From assembly GCF_900236475.1 (NCBI RefSeq), contig NZ_LT963352.1, positions 3,348,001 through 3,412,000 on the forward strand: 64,000 nucleotides of DNA, written 5' to 3'. The notes below the pieces were generated by a model. It saw only the letters and a program-made list of their open reading frames with translations, did not search any database and was not told the origin of the DNA. Origin of the DNA: Streptomyces chartreusis NRRL 3882. GTDB lineage: Bacteria > Actinomycetota > Actinomycetes > Streptomycetales > Streptomycetaceae. How positions within the stretch are numbered: position 1 is the stretch's first letter; each line of letters opens with the position of its first letter. A program made the position numbers and the translations under genes. Positions 1 through 9,138 of this stretch are shown here, piece after piece.

Positions 1-131
1 GGACAGCGCCGCCCCACTCCCGTCGTGACAGTCCCGGACGCACGAGCCCGCCACGGGCGCGCGAACGGACCCGCCCAGGTCGCGGGGCTCCCTCTCGCTT
101 GCGAGCCTGCAGGCGAAGGGAGTGCCGCCCC

Positions 132-809
132 ATGGTTCCTGTCACCGCGTCGCCCGTGCGGCTGGAGGCGTCCGTCGACGCCCGGTTGTCCCGATGGCTG
201 TGGCTGCTGAAGTGGTTGCTCGCGATCCCGCACTACATCGTGCTGTTCTTCCTGTGGATCGCGTTCGTCCTCGTGAGCGTCGTGGCGTTCTTCGCCATCC
301 TGTTCACCGCCCGGTACCCCCGGTCCCTCTTCGACTTCAACGTCGGCGTACTGCGGTGGAACTGGCGGGTGACCTACTACGCCCACACCGCGCTCGGCAC
401 CGACCGGTACCCGCCGTTCACCCTCGCCGACGTGCCCGGCTATCCGGCCCACTTCGACGTCGCCTACCCCGAACGGCTCTCGCGCGGCCTGGTCCTCGTC
501 AAGTGGTGGCTGCTGGCGATCCCGCACTACATCGTCGTCGCGATGTTCGTGGGCGGCGGCTGGGGCTGGGACGGGGACGGCTGGCGGGGAACCGGGCTGA
601 TGCCCTTCCTCTCGCTGGTCGCGGTGGTCGTCCTGCTGTTCACCGCCCGCTATCCGCGGCACCTCTTCGACTTCCTGCTCGGCCTCGCCCGCTGGTGCGC
701 GCGGGTGACCGCGTACGCCGCCCTGATGACCGACCAGTACCCGCCCTTCCGCCTCGACCCGGGCGGCCAGGAGTCCCCCGACCGAGGGCCCCTGAGCAAG
801 GGCCCCTGA
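132..809 (+). CDS. DUF4389 domain membrane protein
   Basis: A 225-residue membrane protein with an internal duplication. The segment [13 protein letters not shown] near residue 27 recurs as [13 protein letters not shown] near residue 124, and each is followed by hydrophobic helices and an FTARYPR(S/H)LFDF motif. This twofold layout is typical of DUF4389 proteins, whose function is unknown. I chose ATG 132 because a GAAGGGAG ribosome site lies about 8 bases upstream; an in-frame ATG at 99 would add an unconvincing Arg/Cys-rich leader. The C-terminal tail after the last helix is short, polar and Pro/Gly rich. Next gene in the same direction starts 94 bases later. Function not inferable from context. 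Confidence 0.85.
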   Translation: MVPVTASPVRLEASVDARLSRWLWLLKWLLAIPHYIVLFFLWIAFVLVSVVAFFAILFTARYPRSLFDFNVGVLRWNWRVTYYAHTALGTDRYPPFTLADVPGYPAHFDVAYPERLSRGLVLVKWWLLAIPHYIVVAMFVGGGWGWDGDGWRGTGLMPFLSLVAVVVLLFTARYPRHLFDFLLGLARWCARVTAYAALMTDQYPPFRLDPGGQESPDRGPLSKGP

Positions 810-902
810 CAAAGGGCCGTCACAGCTCCCGTGTCACAGGGCCCTCCGACAGACGCCGCAATCCCCAGCGGAAGCGATTGTTCCCGCTCTACGCTCCTCC
901 GC

Positions 903-1844
903 ATGACGGTCAGACGAGCATTACAGATGATCATGGTCGTCGCCCTGGCCCTCGCGGGGGCGGTCCAGGGCGGGGTGAGCTCCGCGCAGGCCGAGGACGG
1001 CGGACGGCAGCTCCTGTTCTACAACCACGCCTACGGCGTCCTCGACCGGGAGACCGCCGACGCCATCGAGCACTCCGACTATCTCAGGGACTTCGCCGAC
1101 TTCCAGGTCCGCACCACGACCGGTTCCGGCGGGCAGACCTGGACCGGCCGATACCTGATGGGCCGCGAGACCTACATCGAGCTGTTCGGGATCGGCGACG
1201 TCCCCGGCAAGGACGGCACCCTCGGCGCCACCGGCCTGGGCGTCTCGGCCGAGCGGGAAGGCGACCTGGCGACGGTGATCGCGCGGCTGCGCGAGCTGGG
1301 GATCAGCGACCCCGTCGAGTTCCAGCAGACCCGCGACTTCGGCGACGGCGTCCCGGTGCCCTGGTTCGACGCGGTCCTCACCACCGAGGAGTACGACCTC
1401 TTCGGCGCCTGGGGCATGGAGTACCGGCCGGAGTACTTCGCCGACCCGCGCAGCAACACCGAGCCCGCCGCACACCCCGGTGACGTGGGCCGGGAGCGCT
1501 ATCTGCCCGACGCCTACCGCGATCACCTGATGCGGGACGTGACCGGCATCCGGCTCGCGGTGACCGCCCGGGACCTCGCCGGCACGCTGCCGCTGCTGAA
1601 GGCCGGCGGGTTCGCCGTCCGGTCCCTGCCAGGTGGGGGCGCCGTCGCGAAGGGCGGCGGCACCACGGTGCGGTTCGACGCCGTGCCGCTCGACCGGGTG
1701 GGACTGCGGCAGGTCGAGATGTCGCTGAACAGGCCGGTGTCGTACCGGCACGAGGAGCGGATCGGTCACTCCGCCCTGGTCGTCGGCCCGGGGTCCCGCG
1801 CCGTGTGGACCTTCGGCGAGCAGGACCGGCCGACGGCCCGGTAG
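903..1844 (+). CDS. Secreted DUF5829-like protein
   Basis: A 313-residue protein starting with a short positively charged n-region and a hydrophobic stretch (MIMVVALALAGAV), then an AQA-E type signal peptidase I site near residue 29, so it is probably exported. The mature part begins QLLFYNHAYGVLD and is full of aromatic and acidic residues; the layout resembles DUF5829 proteins, which look like distant glyoxalase/VOC-type folds, but this is from memory of the family. GTG 831 is an in-frame alternative start that would put 24 residues before the signal peptide, so ATG 903 is preferred. Substrate and role unknown. It is convergent with the SDR gene downstream. Confidence 0.7.
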   Translation: MTVRRALQMIMVVALALAGAVQGGVSSAQAEDGGRQLLFYNHAYGVLDRETADAIEHSDYLRDFADFQVRTTTGSGGQTWTGRYLMGRETYIELFGIGDVPGKDGTLGATGLGVSAEREGDLATVIARLRELGISDPVEFQQTRDFGDGVPVPWFDAVLTTEEYDLFGAWGMEYRPEYFADPRSNTEPAAHPGDVGRERYLPDAYRDHLMRDVTGIRLAVTARDLAGTLPLLKAGGFAVRSLPGGGAVAKGGGTTVRFDAVPLDRVGLRQVEMSLNRPVSYRHEERIGHSALVVGPGSRAVWTFGEQDRPTAR

Positions 1845-1880
1845 CACCCGGCCGGCAAGGGTTCGGCCCGGCCGGAAGGA

Positions 1881-2642
1881 TCAGCCCAGCTTCTCCGCGA
1901 GGAACTCCTCCCAGGTCCGCTTCCCTGCCTCCGCCCCCTCCAGTGTCAGGTTCGCGCCCGCCCGGTACGCCCGCCCCGCCTTCCCGGGGATGCGCACCGG
2001 CAGCATCGGTCGGCGCCGGCCGCTGTGGCGGAGGTAGGGACGGGCCAGGGCGGCGAGATCGTGGACGCGCGGGCCGGTCAGGTCCGGGACCAGGCCGGCC
2101 GGGGCGCCGAGGGTCAGGTCCGCGAGGCGGGCGGCGACCTCCCGCGAGTCCACCGGCTGGAGCCGGAGGCCACCGGGCACCGGGAAGACCGGCAGCTTCG
2201 TCATCTTCTCGACCACGGTCAGTGCCAGGTCGTGGAACTGGGCCGCGCGCAGGATCGTCCACGGGATGCCCGAGCCGGCGACGGCCCGTTCCGACTCCAG
2301 TTTCGTGCGCATCCAGGCCAGCGGGACCCGGTCCGCGCCGACGACCGAGATGTGCACCAGGTGCCGTACGCCGGCCGGCGACGCGGCACGCACCAGGGTG
2401 CGGGTCGCCTCGTCGTCGCCCTTCGGTCCGCCCGCCAGATGCAGCACGGTCTCCACACCGTCGACGGCAGTCTCGACGCCCTCGCCCTTCAGCAGGTCAC
2501 CGGTGACGTACTCGACACCGTCCGTGGCGGGGCGGGGGTGCCGGGTGAGGATCCGCACGTCGTGGCCGGACGCGCGCAACAGCGGGACGACGTGGCGGCC
2601 CAGCGTGCCCGTGCCGCCGGTGACCAGGATCGGTGAGGTCAT
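1881..2642 (-). CDS. NAD(P)-binding SDR (NmrA-like) protein
   Basis: A 253-residue atypical short-chain dehydrogenase. The N-terminus reads ILVTGGTGTLGRHVV, a GGxGxxG dinucleotide-binding loop, followed by an Arg-rich strand (RILTRHP) that suggests NADP preference. There is no YxxxK catalytic pair at the usual place, consistent with the NmrA/HSCARG-like atypical group that sense NAD(P) or reduce unusual substrates. Length is normal for the group. The C-terminal part contains WEEFLAEKLG. It is transcribed towards the DUF5829-like gene and sits 111 bases from the end of the VOC gene on the same strand. Substrate unknown. Confidence 0.85.
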   Translation of the reverse strand: MTSPILVTGGTGTLGRHVVPLLRASGHDVRILTRHPRPATDGVEYVTGDLLKGEGVETAVDGVETVLHLAGGPKGDDEATRTLVRAASPAGVRHLVHISVVGADRVPLAWMRTKLESERAVAGSGIPWTILRAAQFHDLALTVVEKMTKLPVFPVPGGLRLQPVDSREVAARLADLTLGAPAGLVPDLTGPRVHDLAALARPYLRHSGRRRPMLPVRIPGKAGRAYRAGANLTLEGAEAGKRTWEEFLAEKLG

Positions 2643-2753
2643 GGCTGCTCCCCAGCTCTTCGCCTTCTGATTCGCCTTCGCCGGTATGACGAAGGGCGGC
2701 GCGAAGATGTGACGAGCGGGGTGCGAACACTCGGCCGCCGGCTCGCCGACGGC

Positions 2754-3137
2754 TCAGCCGCCGCTGCCGTACGGCCGCGTGATGATCTCCAGGCGGTGGC
2801 CGTCGGGGTCGTCGAAGTACGCGCCGCGGCCGCCGTCGTGGTGGTTGATCTCGCCGGGACGGCTGTGGAACGGGTCCGCCCAGTACGTCAGACCGGCCTC
2901 CTGGATCCGGGTGAAGATCTGGTCGAACTCGTCCTCCGAGACGAGGAAGGCGTAGTGCTGCGGTGTGATGGCGCCGGGGCTGTCCATGTAGTCGAGCGTC
3001 ACGCCGTTGGGGATCTCGACGGGGAGGAACGGACCGTAGGGCGGGCTCACGTCCAGTCCCAGGATGTCGGCGAGGAACCGGGCCGAGACGCGCTTGTCGT
3101 GGGCGGCGACGATGGTGTGGTTCAGCTGCACGGTCAT
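2754..3137 (-). CDS. VOC family (glyoxalase/dioxygenase-like) protein
   Basis: A 127-residue single-module vicinal oxygen chelate protein. The beginning VQLNHTIVAAHDK and the end YFDDPDGHRLEIITRP are the paired betaalphabetabetabeta signatures; the His of LNHT and the Glu of LEIITRP are the usual metal ligands. Such small VOC proteins act as lyases, dioxygenases or resistance proteins and the substrate cannot be read from sequence. I chose the start at MTVQLNH rather than the upstream in-frame codon because the extra 14 residues (Gln/Arg rich) do not fit the fold, and an AGGGGAGG site precedes this ATG. Confidence 0.88.
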   Translation of the reverse strand: MTVQLNHTIVAAHDKRVSARFLADILGLDVSPPYGPFLPVEIPNGVTLDYMDSPGAITPQHYAFLVSEDEFDQIFTRIQEAGLTYWADPFHSRPGEINHHDGGRGAYFDDPDGHRLEIITRPYGSGG

Positions 3138-3210
3138 GGTGGGCCTCCCCTGACGTACCTGGCGAACCCCTTGGTGCACTCGTGTACCCCCGCAGGCACC
3201 TCCTCGCGCA

Positions 3211-4320
3211 TCACGAACGCCCTGAGGGCCCCGGGCGAGCTGCCGGGGCCCTCAGGGCAGATGCGAAAACCGACCGGTCGCAGATGGTCGCCGTGTCGAT
3301 CACGAACCGGTAGCGCACGTCGCTGGCGACCACGCGCTCGTACGCCTCGTTGATCTGGTCACCGCGGATCAGCTCGATCTCGGCACCGAGGCCGTGCTCG
3401 GCGCAGAAGTCCAGCATCTCCTGGGTCTCCGCGATGCCGCCGATCATGGAACCGGCGAGGGTCTTGCCGCCGCCGATCACCGAGAAGAGGTTGAGGGCGA
3501 TGGGCTCCTCGGGGGCGCCCACGTTGGCCAGCGTGCCCTCGGTCTTCAGCAGCGAGAGGTAGGCGTTGAAGTCCAGCGGCGCCGAGACCGTGGAGACGAT
3601 CAGGTCGAAGGTGCCGGCCAGCTCCTCGAAGGTCTTCGGGTCGCTGGTGGCGTAGTAGTGGTCCGCGCCCAGCTTCAGGCCGTCCTCCTGCTTGCGCAGG
3701 GACTGCGACAGCACGGTCACCTCGGCGCCCAGCGCGTCCGCGATCTTCACGCCCATGTGGCCGAGGCCGCCCAGACCGACGATCGCGACCTTCTTGCCGG
3801 GGCCGGCGCCGAAGCGCTTGAGCGGGGAGTAGAGGGTGATGCCGGCGCACAGCAGCGGCGCGGCGACATCGAGGGAGAGGCCGTCGGGGATGCGGACGAC
3901 GAAGTTCTCGTCGACGACGACCTTCTGCGAGTAGCCGCCGTAGGTGGGCTCGCCGTCCTTGCCTATGCCGTTGTACGTGGGGACGTTGCCCTTCACGCAG
4001 TACTGCTCACGTCCGGCCTTGCAGTTCTCGCACTCGCGGCAGGAGTCGACCATGCAGCCGACGCCCACACGGTCGCCGACGGCGAACTTCGTGACGCCCG
4101 GACCGACCTCGGAGACGACACCGGCGATCTCGTGGCCGGGGACCATCGGGAAGATCCCCTCGCCCCAGCCCTCCCGGGCCTGGTGGATGTCCGAGTGGCA
4201 GATACCGGCGAACTTGATGTCGATCAGGACGTCGAACTCGCCGACCTCGCGGCGATCGATGGTGGTGCGCTCCAGCGGAGCCTTGGGCGCGGGGGCGGCG
4301 TATGCAGCAACAGTGGTCAT
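3211..4320 (-). CDS. Zinc-dependent NAD(P) alcohol dehydrogenase, C-terminally extended
   Basis: A 369-residue medium-chain alcohol dehydrogenase of the cinnamyl-alcohol/YahK type. Catalytic zinc ligands are visible in GICHSDIH and GHEIAGVV; the structural zinc site is the four-cysteine stretch [15 protein letters not shown]; the Rossmann loop is [11 protein letters not shown]. It should reduce aldehydes or oxidise primary alcohols in the cytosol. The family normally ends at about the RFVIDTAT- motif (residue 346 here); this protein continues for 23 Ala/Arg/Pro-rich residues that are encoded by a strong hairpin at 3219-3258, so the native stop may have been lost. Divergent from an XRE regulator 180 bases away, which is a plausible controller. 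Confidence 0.92.
   Translation of the reverse strand: MTTVAAYAAPAPKAPLERTTIDRREVGEFDVLIDIKFAGICHSDIHQAREGWGEGIFPMVPGHEIAGVVSEVGPGVTKFAVGDRVGVGCMVDSCRECENCKAGREQYCVKGNVPTYNGIGKDGEPTYGGYSQKVVVDENFVVRIPDGLSLDVAAPLLCAGITLYSPLKRFGAGPGKKVAIVGLGGLGHMGVKIADALGAEVTVLSQSLRKQEDGLKLGADHYYATSDPKTFEELAGTFDLIVSTVSAPLDFNAYLSLLKTEGTLANVGAPEEPIALNLFSVIGGGKTLAGSMIGGIAETQEMLDFCAEHGLGAEIELIRGDQINEAYERVVASDVRYRFVIDTATICDRSVFASALRAPAARPGPSGRS
3219..3258 (-). terminator. Hairpin at the 3' end of the alcohol dehydrogenase
   Basis: Perfect 16-bp inverted repeat (3219-3234 pairing with 3243-3258) with an 8-base loop. This is a typical Streptomyces intrinsic terminator without a T tract. Oddly it lies inside the reading frame of the dehydrogenase, which runs on to a stop at 3211. 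Confidence 0.75.
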
Positions 4321-4443
4321 GCCGGGGGTTCTCCTAGCAGGGTTCCGTGCCCGGCTGCCTTCTGGATGTTCTGACCGGGCACGATCACCAGCGTGCCGGG
4401 TCCGCGAGCGTCTACCCAGGCCACGGTTTTGCGTATGCACAGC

Positions 4444-4480
4444 GTGCGTACCACTGGCGGGGTCAGGCTCGTGTGCGTAC
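4444..4480. promoter_or_regulatory. Repeated GTGCGTAC in the divergent adh/XRE promoter
   Basis: GTGCGTAC occurs at 4444-4451 and again at 4473-4480 in the 180-base gap between the two divergent genes. The 29-base spacing is close to three helical turns, so the pair could bind one dimeric regulator, most simply the XRE protein encoded at 4501. This is inference from position and repetition only. Confidence 0.35.
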
Positions 4481-4500
4481 GACCGTGAATACTGGAGGCC

Positions 4501-5421
4501 ATGGACGAACAGCCCGAACCCGTACAGGAGCCCGCACCGGAGACCGGCGGGGGCCTGGACCGGCGTGCCGAGCTCAGCGAGTTCCTGCGCACCCGGCGCG
4601 CCCGGCTGAAGCCGGAGGACGTGGGGCTGCCCGACTTCGGACGGCGGCGGGTCCCGGGGCTGCGCCGTGAGGAGCTGGCCCAGCTGGCCGGTGTGTCCGT
4701 GGCGTACTACACACGGCTGGAGCAGGGCAACGGGCGCAACGTCTCCGCGGAGGTGCTGGACGCGATCGCGCGCGCCCTGCGGCTGACCGGCGCCGAGCAC
4801 GCCCACCTGATGCACCTGGCGAAGCCGAAGCAGCACAAGAAGAAGCAGGCGGCGCGGGCCCAGCAGGTGCGGCCGGCGTTGCGGCATCTGCTGGACTCGA
4901 TCGACACCGTCCCGGCGTACATCGTCGGGCGCCGCTCGGACATCCTGGCCTGGAACCGGATGGCCGCGGCCCTCTTCGGCGACTGGGCGGAGCTGCCGGC
5001 GCCGGAGCGGAACTGGGCGCGGCTGGTGTTCCTCAGGCCCGACTACCGCGAGCTGTTCGTCGAGTGGGACCAGAAGGCGGCCGACATCGTCGGCTTTCTG
5101 CGCATGGACGCGGGCTGCCATCCGGACGACCCGCGGCTGTCCGCCCTGGTGGGCGAGCTCTCCGTGAAGAGCGAGGAGTTCCGCCGGCTGTGGGCCGCGC
5201 ACGACGTCAAGGAGAAGAGCTACGGCGTCAAGCGGATGCGGCACCCGCTGGTCGGCGACCTGACCCTGTCCTTCGAGACGTTCCGCCTCGTCGACGAGGC
5301 CGAGCAGGCCCTCATCACGTACCACGCGGAACCGGGTTCCCCGTCGGCGGAGGCGCTGCGGCTGCTGGCGAGCTGGGGCGCGGACGCGACCCGGGCGGCG
5401 ACCGGCACACCGGCGCAGTGA
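4501..5421 (+). CDS. XRE-family transcriptional regulator with MmyB-like sensor domain
   Basis: A 306-residue DNA-binding protein. Residues about 20-95 form the helix-turn-helix: [29 protein letters not shown] is a classic XRE motif. Residues about 115-290 ([23 protein letters not shown] through [22 protein letters not shown] end) match the MmyB-type ligand-binding domain common in Streptomyces, which in a structurally studied relative binds a fatty acid. Members are almost always divergent from a dehydrogenase or reductase they control, exactly as here with the zinc alcohol dehydrogenase. ATG 4501 has a GGAGG-like site (TGGAGGCC) just upstream. Confidence 0.92.
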   Translation: MDEQPEPVQEPAPETGGGLDRRAELSEFLRTRRARLKPEDVGLPDFGRRRVPGLRREELAQLAGVSVAYYTRLEQGNGRNVSAEVLDAIARALRLTGAEHAHLMHLAKPKQHKKKQAARAQQVRPALRHLLDSIDTVPAYIVGRRSDILAWNRMAAALFGDWAELPAPERNWARLVFLRPDYRELFVEWDQKAADIVGFLRMDAGCHPDDPRLSALVGELSVKSEEFRRLWAAHDVKEKSYGVKRMRHPLVGDLTLSFETFRLVDEAEQALITYHAEPGSPSAEALRLLASWGADATRAATGTPAQ

Positions 5422-5428
5422 ACAGGAA

Positions 5429-5501
5429 CGGCCCGCCGGAAGCCGAGGCTTCCGACGGGCCGCTCACTGACGAGCCCTACGGCTCACCCCGCGGGTGAGC
5501 C
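5429..5501. terminator. Double hairpin between convergent genes
   Basis: Two inverted repeats sit between the converging XRE and subtilase genes. The first pairs 5429-5443 with 5448-5462 with one mismatch; the second pairs 5481-5489 with 5493-5501 perfectly. Together they form a bidirectional terminator region, with one hairpin close to each stop codon. Confidence 0.7.
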
Positions 5502-5508
5502 CGGCGGC

Positions 5509-8500
5509 TCACTTGCCGTAGTACGCGTTGTAGATCGAGACCGTCGACTTGTTGCCCTTCTTGTCGGCGATCTTGGCGTGGAAGGAGATGGCCTTCCCCT
5601 TCGCCGGGTTCTTGAAGCTGACCTTGCCCTTCTTGACGTCGAGCTTCTTCCAGGTCTTGCCGTAGTCGTACGACACGTACACCGACAGCGACTTCAGGTT
5701 GCTGCCCTTGGCCGCGCCCTCGACGGTGACCGGGATGGTGACCGTCTTGCCGGCCGGGACCTTGCTGTCCAGGCCGGTGGCCGCGTTGAAGCGGACCGTG
5801 GAGGCGGGCAACTGCTTGATGCCGGAGCTCTTCTTGGAGCGGAACGTCCAGCTCGCGTCGATGCGGGTGGAGGCCGCCGCGACCTTGACGCTGCGCTTGA
5901 CCGACGTCGTCAGCTTGTACTCGGCGTCACCGGCCGGGACCTTGAACTGCTTCTCGCCGAACAGCGGGTCGTCGTTGCTGCCGACCTTCTTGCCGTTGCG
6001 GTAGAGCGTCGTGTCGACCGAGGAGAAGTTCGAATAGCCCGCGTTGCCCTTGCCGTCCGCGAACAGCGGCAGCGAGCCGTAGAGCTGGTTGCCCTCACGG
6101 AAGAGGCCGAAGTCGGCGCTGAGGCGCGGTCCGAAGACGGCCGTGTTGACGGTCTTCGAGTAGGTCTTGCCGGCGGCGAACTTGTGCGTGCCCAGCGTGT
6201 AGCCGGCCTCGTCGACCGGGAAGCCGTCCGCGTCGCGACCGCCGTACTGGGAGAAGTCGAACTGCCACTGCACGCCGCCCGCGGTGGACAGGTGCAGCGT
6301 CCGGGTGCCGGGCAGGGACTGCTCGATGCCGATCGAGGAGGCGCTGCTGCTCCACGGCATCCAGCCGACGGCGCTGATCGAGCCCTTCTTGCCGCTCGCC
6401 GCGGCACCGAGACCCGCCTTCACCGTGGCGAGCTCGCTCGCCTTGTAGTGCTTGGTGTAGCCGGTGGCGAGCTGCTTGACCGGACCGCCGCCGGTGACGC
6501 TGTACTGCTCCTTGTCACCCTTGGTCCAGTGGCCGTCCCACTGCTGGGTCACCGAACCGTCGGTGATCTGCGGGCCGACGTGCGCGGTGCGGATGTCGGC
6601 GTACGAGTCGAGGAGCCAGCCGAAGCCGTAGCTGGAGTCCTTGGTCTCCACCGTGTAGTCGGCGGTGGCGAACTCCGACTTGGCGGCCTTGTCCGGCACG
6701 GTGATGTCCACCGGCTTGGCCTTGCGGGCGTCCAGCGTGATCGTCGTGTTCTTGGTGACGTTCAGCTTGGGCTGGGCGAGCCAGTCGGCGCCCTGGAACT
6801 TCTCCGGGTCGTCACCCACGTAGACGTTGGTGTTGAGGACGTAACCGCCCTTGGGCACCCGGGTGGTGACGGTGCCGTCCGCGTCGTACGGCGAGTAGAA
6901 CTTGCCCTTGCCCACGCCCGAGACCGCGGCCAGGTCGGCGCTGTAGTTCTTGGCGGGCTTGCCGTCACGGTCGAGGAACTTCAGCGTGACGTCGTACGAC
7001 TCGACCTCGCGCTGCACCGCTGCGGCCGTGCGGACGGTCTGGCCGCCGCCCGTCGCCGTCACGTAGGACGAGTAGGCGCCGTCGAGCGTGCCGCCCAGCT
7101 TGGTGTTCACGGTGAACGGGACGGAGGCCTTGCCGCCGGCCGGGACGGTCACCGAGGTGGCGCCGAGCTTGAAGAAGCCGGCCGGGGCGGCCTGGCCCTT
7201 CGGGTTGGTGGCGGTCGACGTCAGCTTCAGCGTGACGTCCTTCGTACCGAGGTTGCGGTACGTCAGTTCCTTGGTGACCGGCTTGTCGTCGGTGTGCGGC
7301 CACTGCTGGACGCCGAAGCTCACCGACGCCGGGTCGGCGATCACGGACTGCGTGATGGCCTTGTCGACCTGGATACGGCCCGAACCCTGCTGGAACGGCG
7401 TGTACTTGCCGCCCTTGGTGGAGCCGGTGAGGGCGCCCTTCAGCTCGGGGTACTTCCAGTCCGGGTGCTGCTGCTTCAGCAGCGCCGCGGCGCCCGCGAC
7501 GTGCGGGGTCGCCATCGACGTACCGGAGATCGTCATGTAGCCGGCCGGCTTCTCGCCGACCTCGGCGGCTATCTGGTTGCCGGGGGCGGAGGCCGCGGTG
7601 ATGTCCACGCCGGGCGCGGTCACATCGGGCTTGAGGGCGCCGTCCAGGCCGGGGCCGCGGCTGGAGAAGTCGGCCAGCACGTCCTTGTCGTCGACCGCGC
7701 CGACGGTCAGGGCCGCGGCGGCGCTGCCCGGGGAGCCGATGGTCTGCTCGCCGAAGTCGCCCTCGTTGCCGGCCGCGATGGCGAACAGGATGCCCTTCTC
7801 CTCGGACAGCTTGTTCACCGCCGCTTCCAGCGGGTCGATCGCGGGCGTGTCGCCGCCGCCCAGGCTCATGTTGACGACGTCGACGCCCTCCGCGGCGGCC
7901 CACTCGATGCCGGCGAGCACCTCGGAGTCGCTGCCGAATCCGCCGTCGTCGAGCACCTTGCCGTTGAGGATCTTCGCGCCGGGCGCGACACCCTTGTACT
8001 TGCCGCCGGACTTCGCGCCGGTACCGGCCGCGATGGAGGCGACGTGCGTGCCGTGGCCGACCTTGTCGGAGGTGTCGGGCGAGGTGGTGAAGTTCTTGGC
8101 GCCGATCACCTGGCCCTTGAGGTCGGGGTGGGTGGCGTCGACACCGGTGTCCAGGACGGCGATCTTCACGCCCTTGCCGTCGTAGCCGGCCGCCCATGCC
8201 TTGGGGGCGCCGATCTGCGGGACGGACTTGTCGAGGCTGGCCTTGCGGACGCCGTCGAGCCAGACGTGCGCGATGCCGGAGGCCGTCTTGTCGCCGTTGG
8301 TGACGGCGTCCCACAGCTCGGGCGCGTCCTCCTGCGGCGTCTGCACCGCGTCGGCGTTCACAATCTTCAGAGAGTGGCTGAGCCGACCGGCGTCGCGGAC
8401 GTCGGCCTTGGTGGCCGCGGCGCTGCCCTGGTAGCCGACGATGACCTTCAGGCCCTTCTTCTGGGCCTTGCGGGTCGCGGACTTGTTGAGCTCGGTGACG

Positions 8501-8835
8501 TCGAAGAGCCGCTGGTCGAGCTTGCCGGTGGCGACCAGGCGGGCCGCGTCGGCCGGGATCACGAGCGTGTGGCCGTCGAGCTTGCGGACCTGGACGGGTA
8601 TGTCCTCGCGTCCCTTGGCCCGCTCGAGGCCGATGACACGGCCCTTGGCGTCCAGGACGACCCGGTCACCGGTGATCAGTGTGATGCGGTGCTTGGCGGT
8701 GACCGACGCCTGCTTCGCGGCTGCGGTCGTCTGCTCGCCGTTCGCCGACGCCGGGCTGGTCATACCCGCCGCCAGGGCCACGGCTGCAGCTGTGGCGACC
8801 GTGGCCGCGCACGCTCTTTTCACTTGTCTGCGCAA
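5509..8835 (-). CDS. Large secreted S8 (subtilisin-like) serine protease
   Basis: A 1108-residue secreted protease. Residues 1-32 are a signal peptide (charged start, long Ala/Val core, ASANG cleavage). A propeptide of about 160 residues follows. The catalytic triad is visible: Asp in AVLDTGVDATHPDL (about residue 228), His in GHGTHVASIAAG (about 260) and Ser in SGTSMATPHVAG (about 440), with the oxyanion Asn in AIAAGNEG. After the catalytic domain, about 600 residues look like beta-sandwich domains rich in Thr, Gly and Lys, a common layout in Streptomyces S8 proteases of this size. It is transcribed alone; the gap upstream (8836-9068) carries its promoter. Substrate unknown. Confidence 0.93.
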   Translation of the reverse strand: MRRQVKRACAATVATAAAVALAAGMTSPASANGEQTTAAAKQASVTAKHRITLITGDRVVLDAKGRVIGLERAKGREDIPVQVRKLDGHTLVIPADAARLVATGKLDQRLFDVTELNKSATRKAQKKGLKVIVGYQGSAAATKADVRDAGRLSHSLKIVNADAVQTPQEDAPELWDAVTNGDKTASGIAHVWLDGVRKASLDKSVPQIGAPKAWAAGYDGKGVKIAVLDTGVDATHPDLKGQVIGAKNFTTSPDTSDKVGHGTHVASIAAGTGAKSGGKYKGVAPGAKILNGKVLDDGGFGSDSEVLAGIEWAAAEGVDVVNMSLGGGDTPAIDPLEAAVNKLSEEKGILFAIAAGNEGDFGEQTIGSPGSAAAALTVGAVDDKDVLADFSSRGPGLDGALKPDVTAPGVDITAASAPGNQIAAEVGEKPAGYMTISGTSMATPHVAGAAALLKQQHPDWKYPELKGALTGSTKGGKYTPFQQGSGRIQVDKAITQSVIADPASVSFGVQQWPHTDDKPVTKELTYRNLGTKDVTLKLTSTATNPKGQAAPAGFFKLGATSVTVPAGGKASVPFTVNTKLGGTLDGAYSSYVTATGGGQTVRTAAAVQREVESYDVTLKFLDRDGKPAKNYSADLAAVSGVGKGKFYSPYDADGTVTTRVPKGGYVLNTNVYVGDDPEKFQGADWLAQPKLNVTKNTTITLDARKAKPVDITVPDKAAKSEFATADYTVETKDSSYGFGWLLDSYADIRTAHVGPQITDGSVTQQWDGHWTKGDKEQYSVTGGGPVKQLATGYTKHYKASELATVKAGLGAAASGKKGSISAVGWMPWSSSASSIGIEQSLPGTRTLHLSTAGGVQWQFDFSQYGGRDADGFPVDEAGYTLGTHKFAAGKTYSKTVNTAVFGPRLSADFGLFREGNQLYGSLPLFADGKGNAGYSNFSSVDTTLYRNGKKVGSNDDPLFGEKQFKVPAGDAEYKLTTSVKRSVKVAAASTRIDASWTFRSKKSSGIKQLPASTVRFNAATGLDSKVPAGKTVTIPVTVEGAAKGSNLKSLSVYVSYDYGKTWKKLDVKKGKVSFKNPAKGKAISFHAKIADKKGNKSTVSIYNAYYGK

Positions 8836-9068
8836 GTTTCCCCCTTGCAGAAGTACCGGGCGAATTCCCCGTTCACCCGGCCGGGGGTGGTCTCGTACAC
8901 ATGGGCGTACACCCCCCGGAATAGGCAGTATGCCGACGGGTGATCAGGTGCTCAATAGATGAGAGCGAGGTAAGAAATCCGTCGGCAGGCTGTTACACGG
9001 CTGCCGGAACTCCGTTACAGGGGTGGACGGTTGCGCACGCGTGTTCTCCTTGACACGCCCGTACGCAA

Positions 9069-9115
9069 GGCGAGCCGCCGCCCGCCCCGGGATCGGGGCA
9101 GGGCGGCGGCTCGCC
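9069..9115 (-). terminator. Terminator of the L,D-transpeptidase gene
   Basis: Perfect 15-bp inverted repeat (9069-9083 with 9101-9115) whose loop contains a second small stem. It lies 24 bases past the stop of the transpeptidase gene on the minus strand. The remaining 230 bases up to the subtilase start show no ORF and presumably hold the subtilase promoter. Confidence 0.8.
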
Positions 9116-9138
9116 TGGGTGCGGCTACGGAATACCCG

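Noticed and set aside
3211..5325. A 704-codon fusion of the XRE mirror strand and alcohol dehydrogenase
   Set aside because: The frame upstream of 4320 is antisense to the XRE gene; the dehydrogenase has a normal start at 4320.
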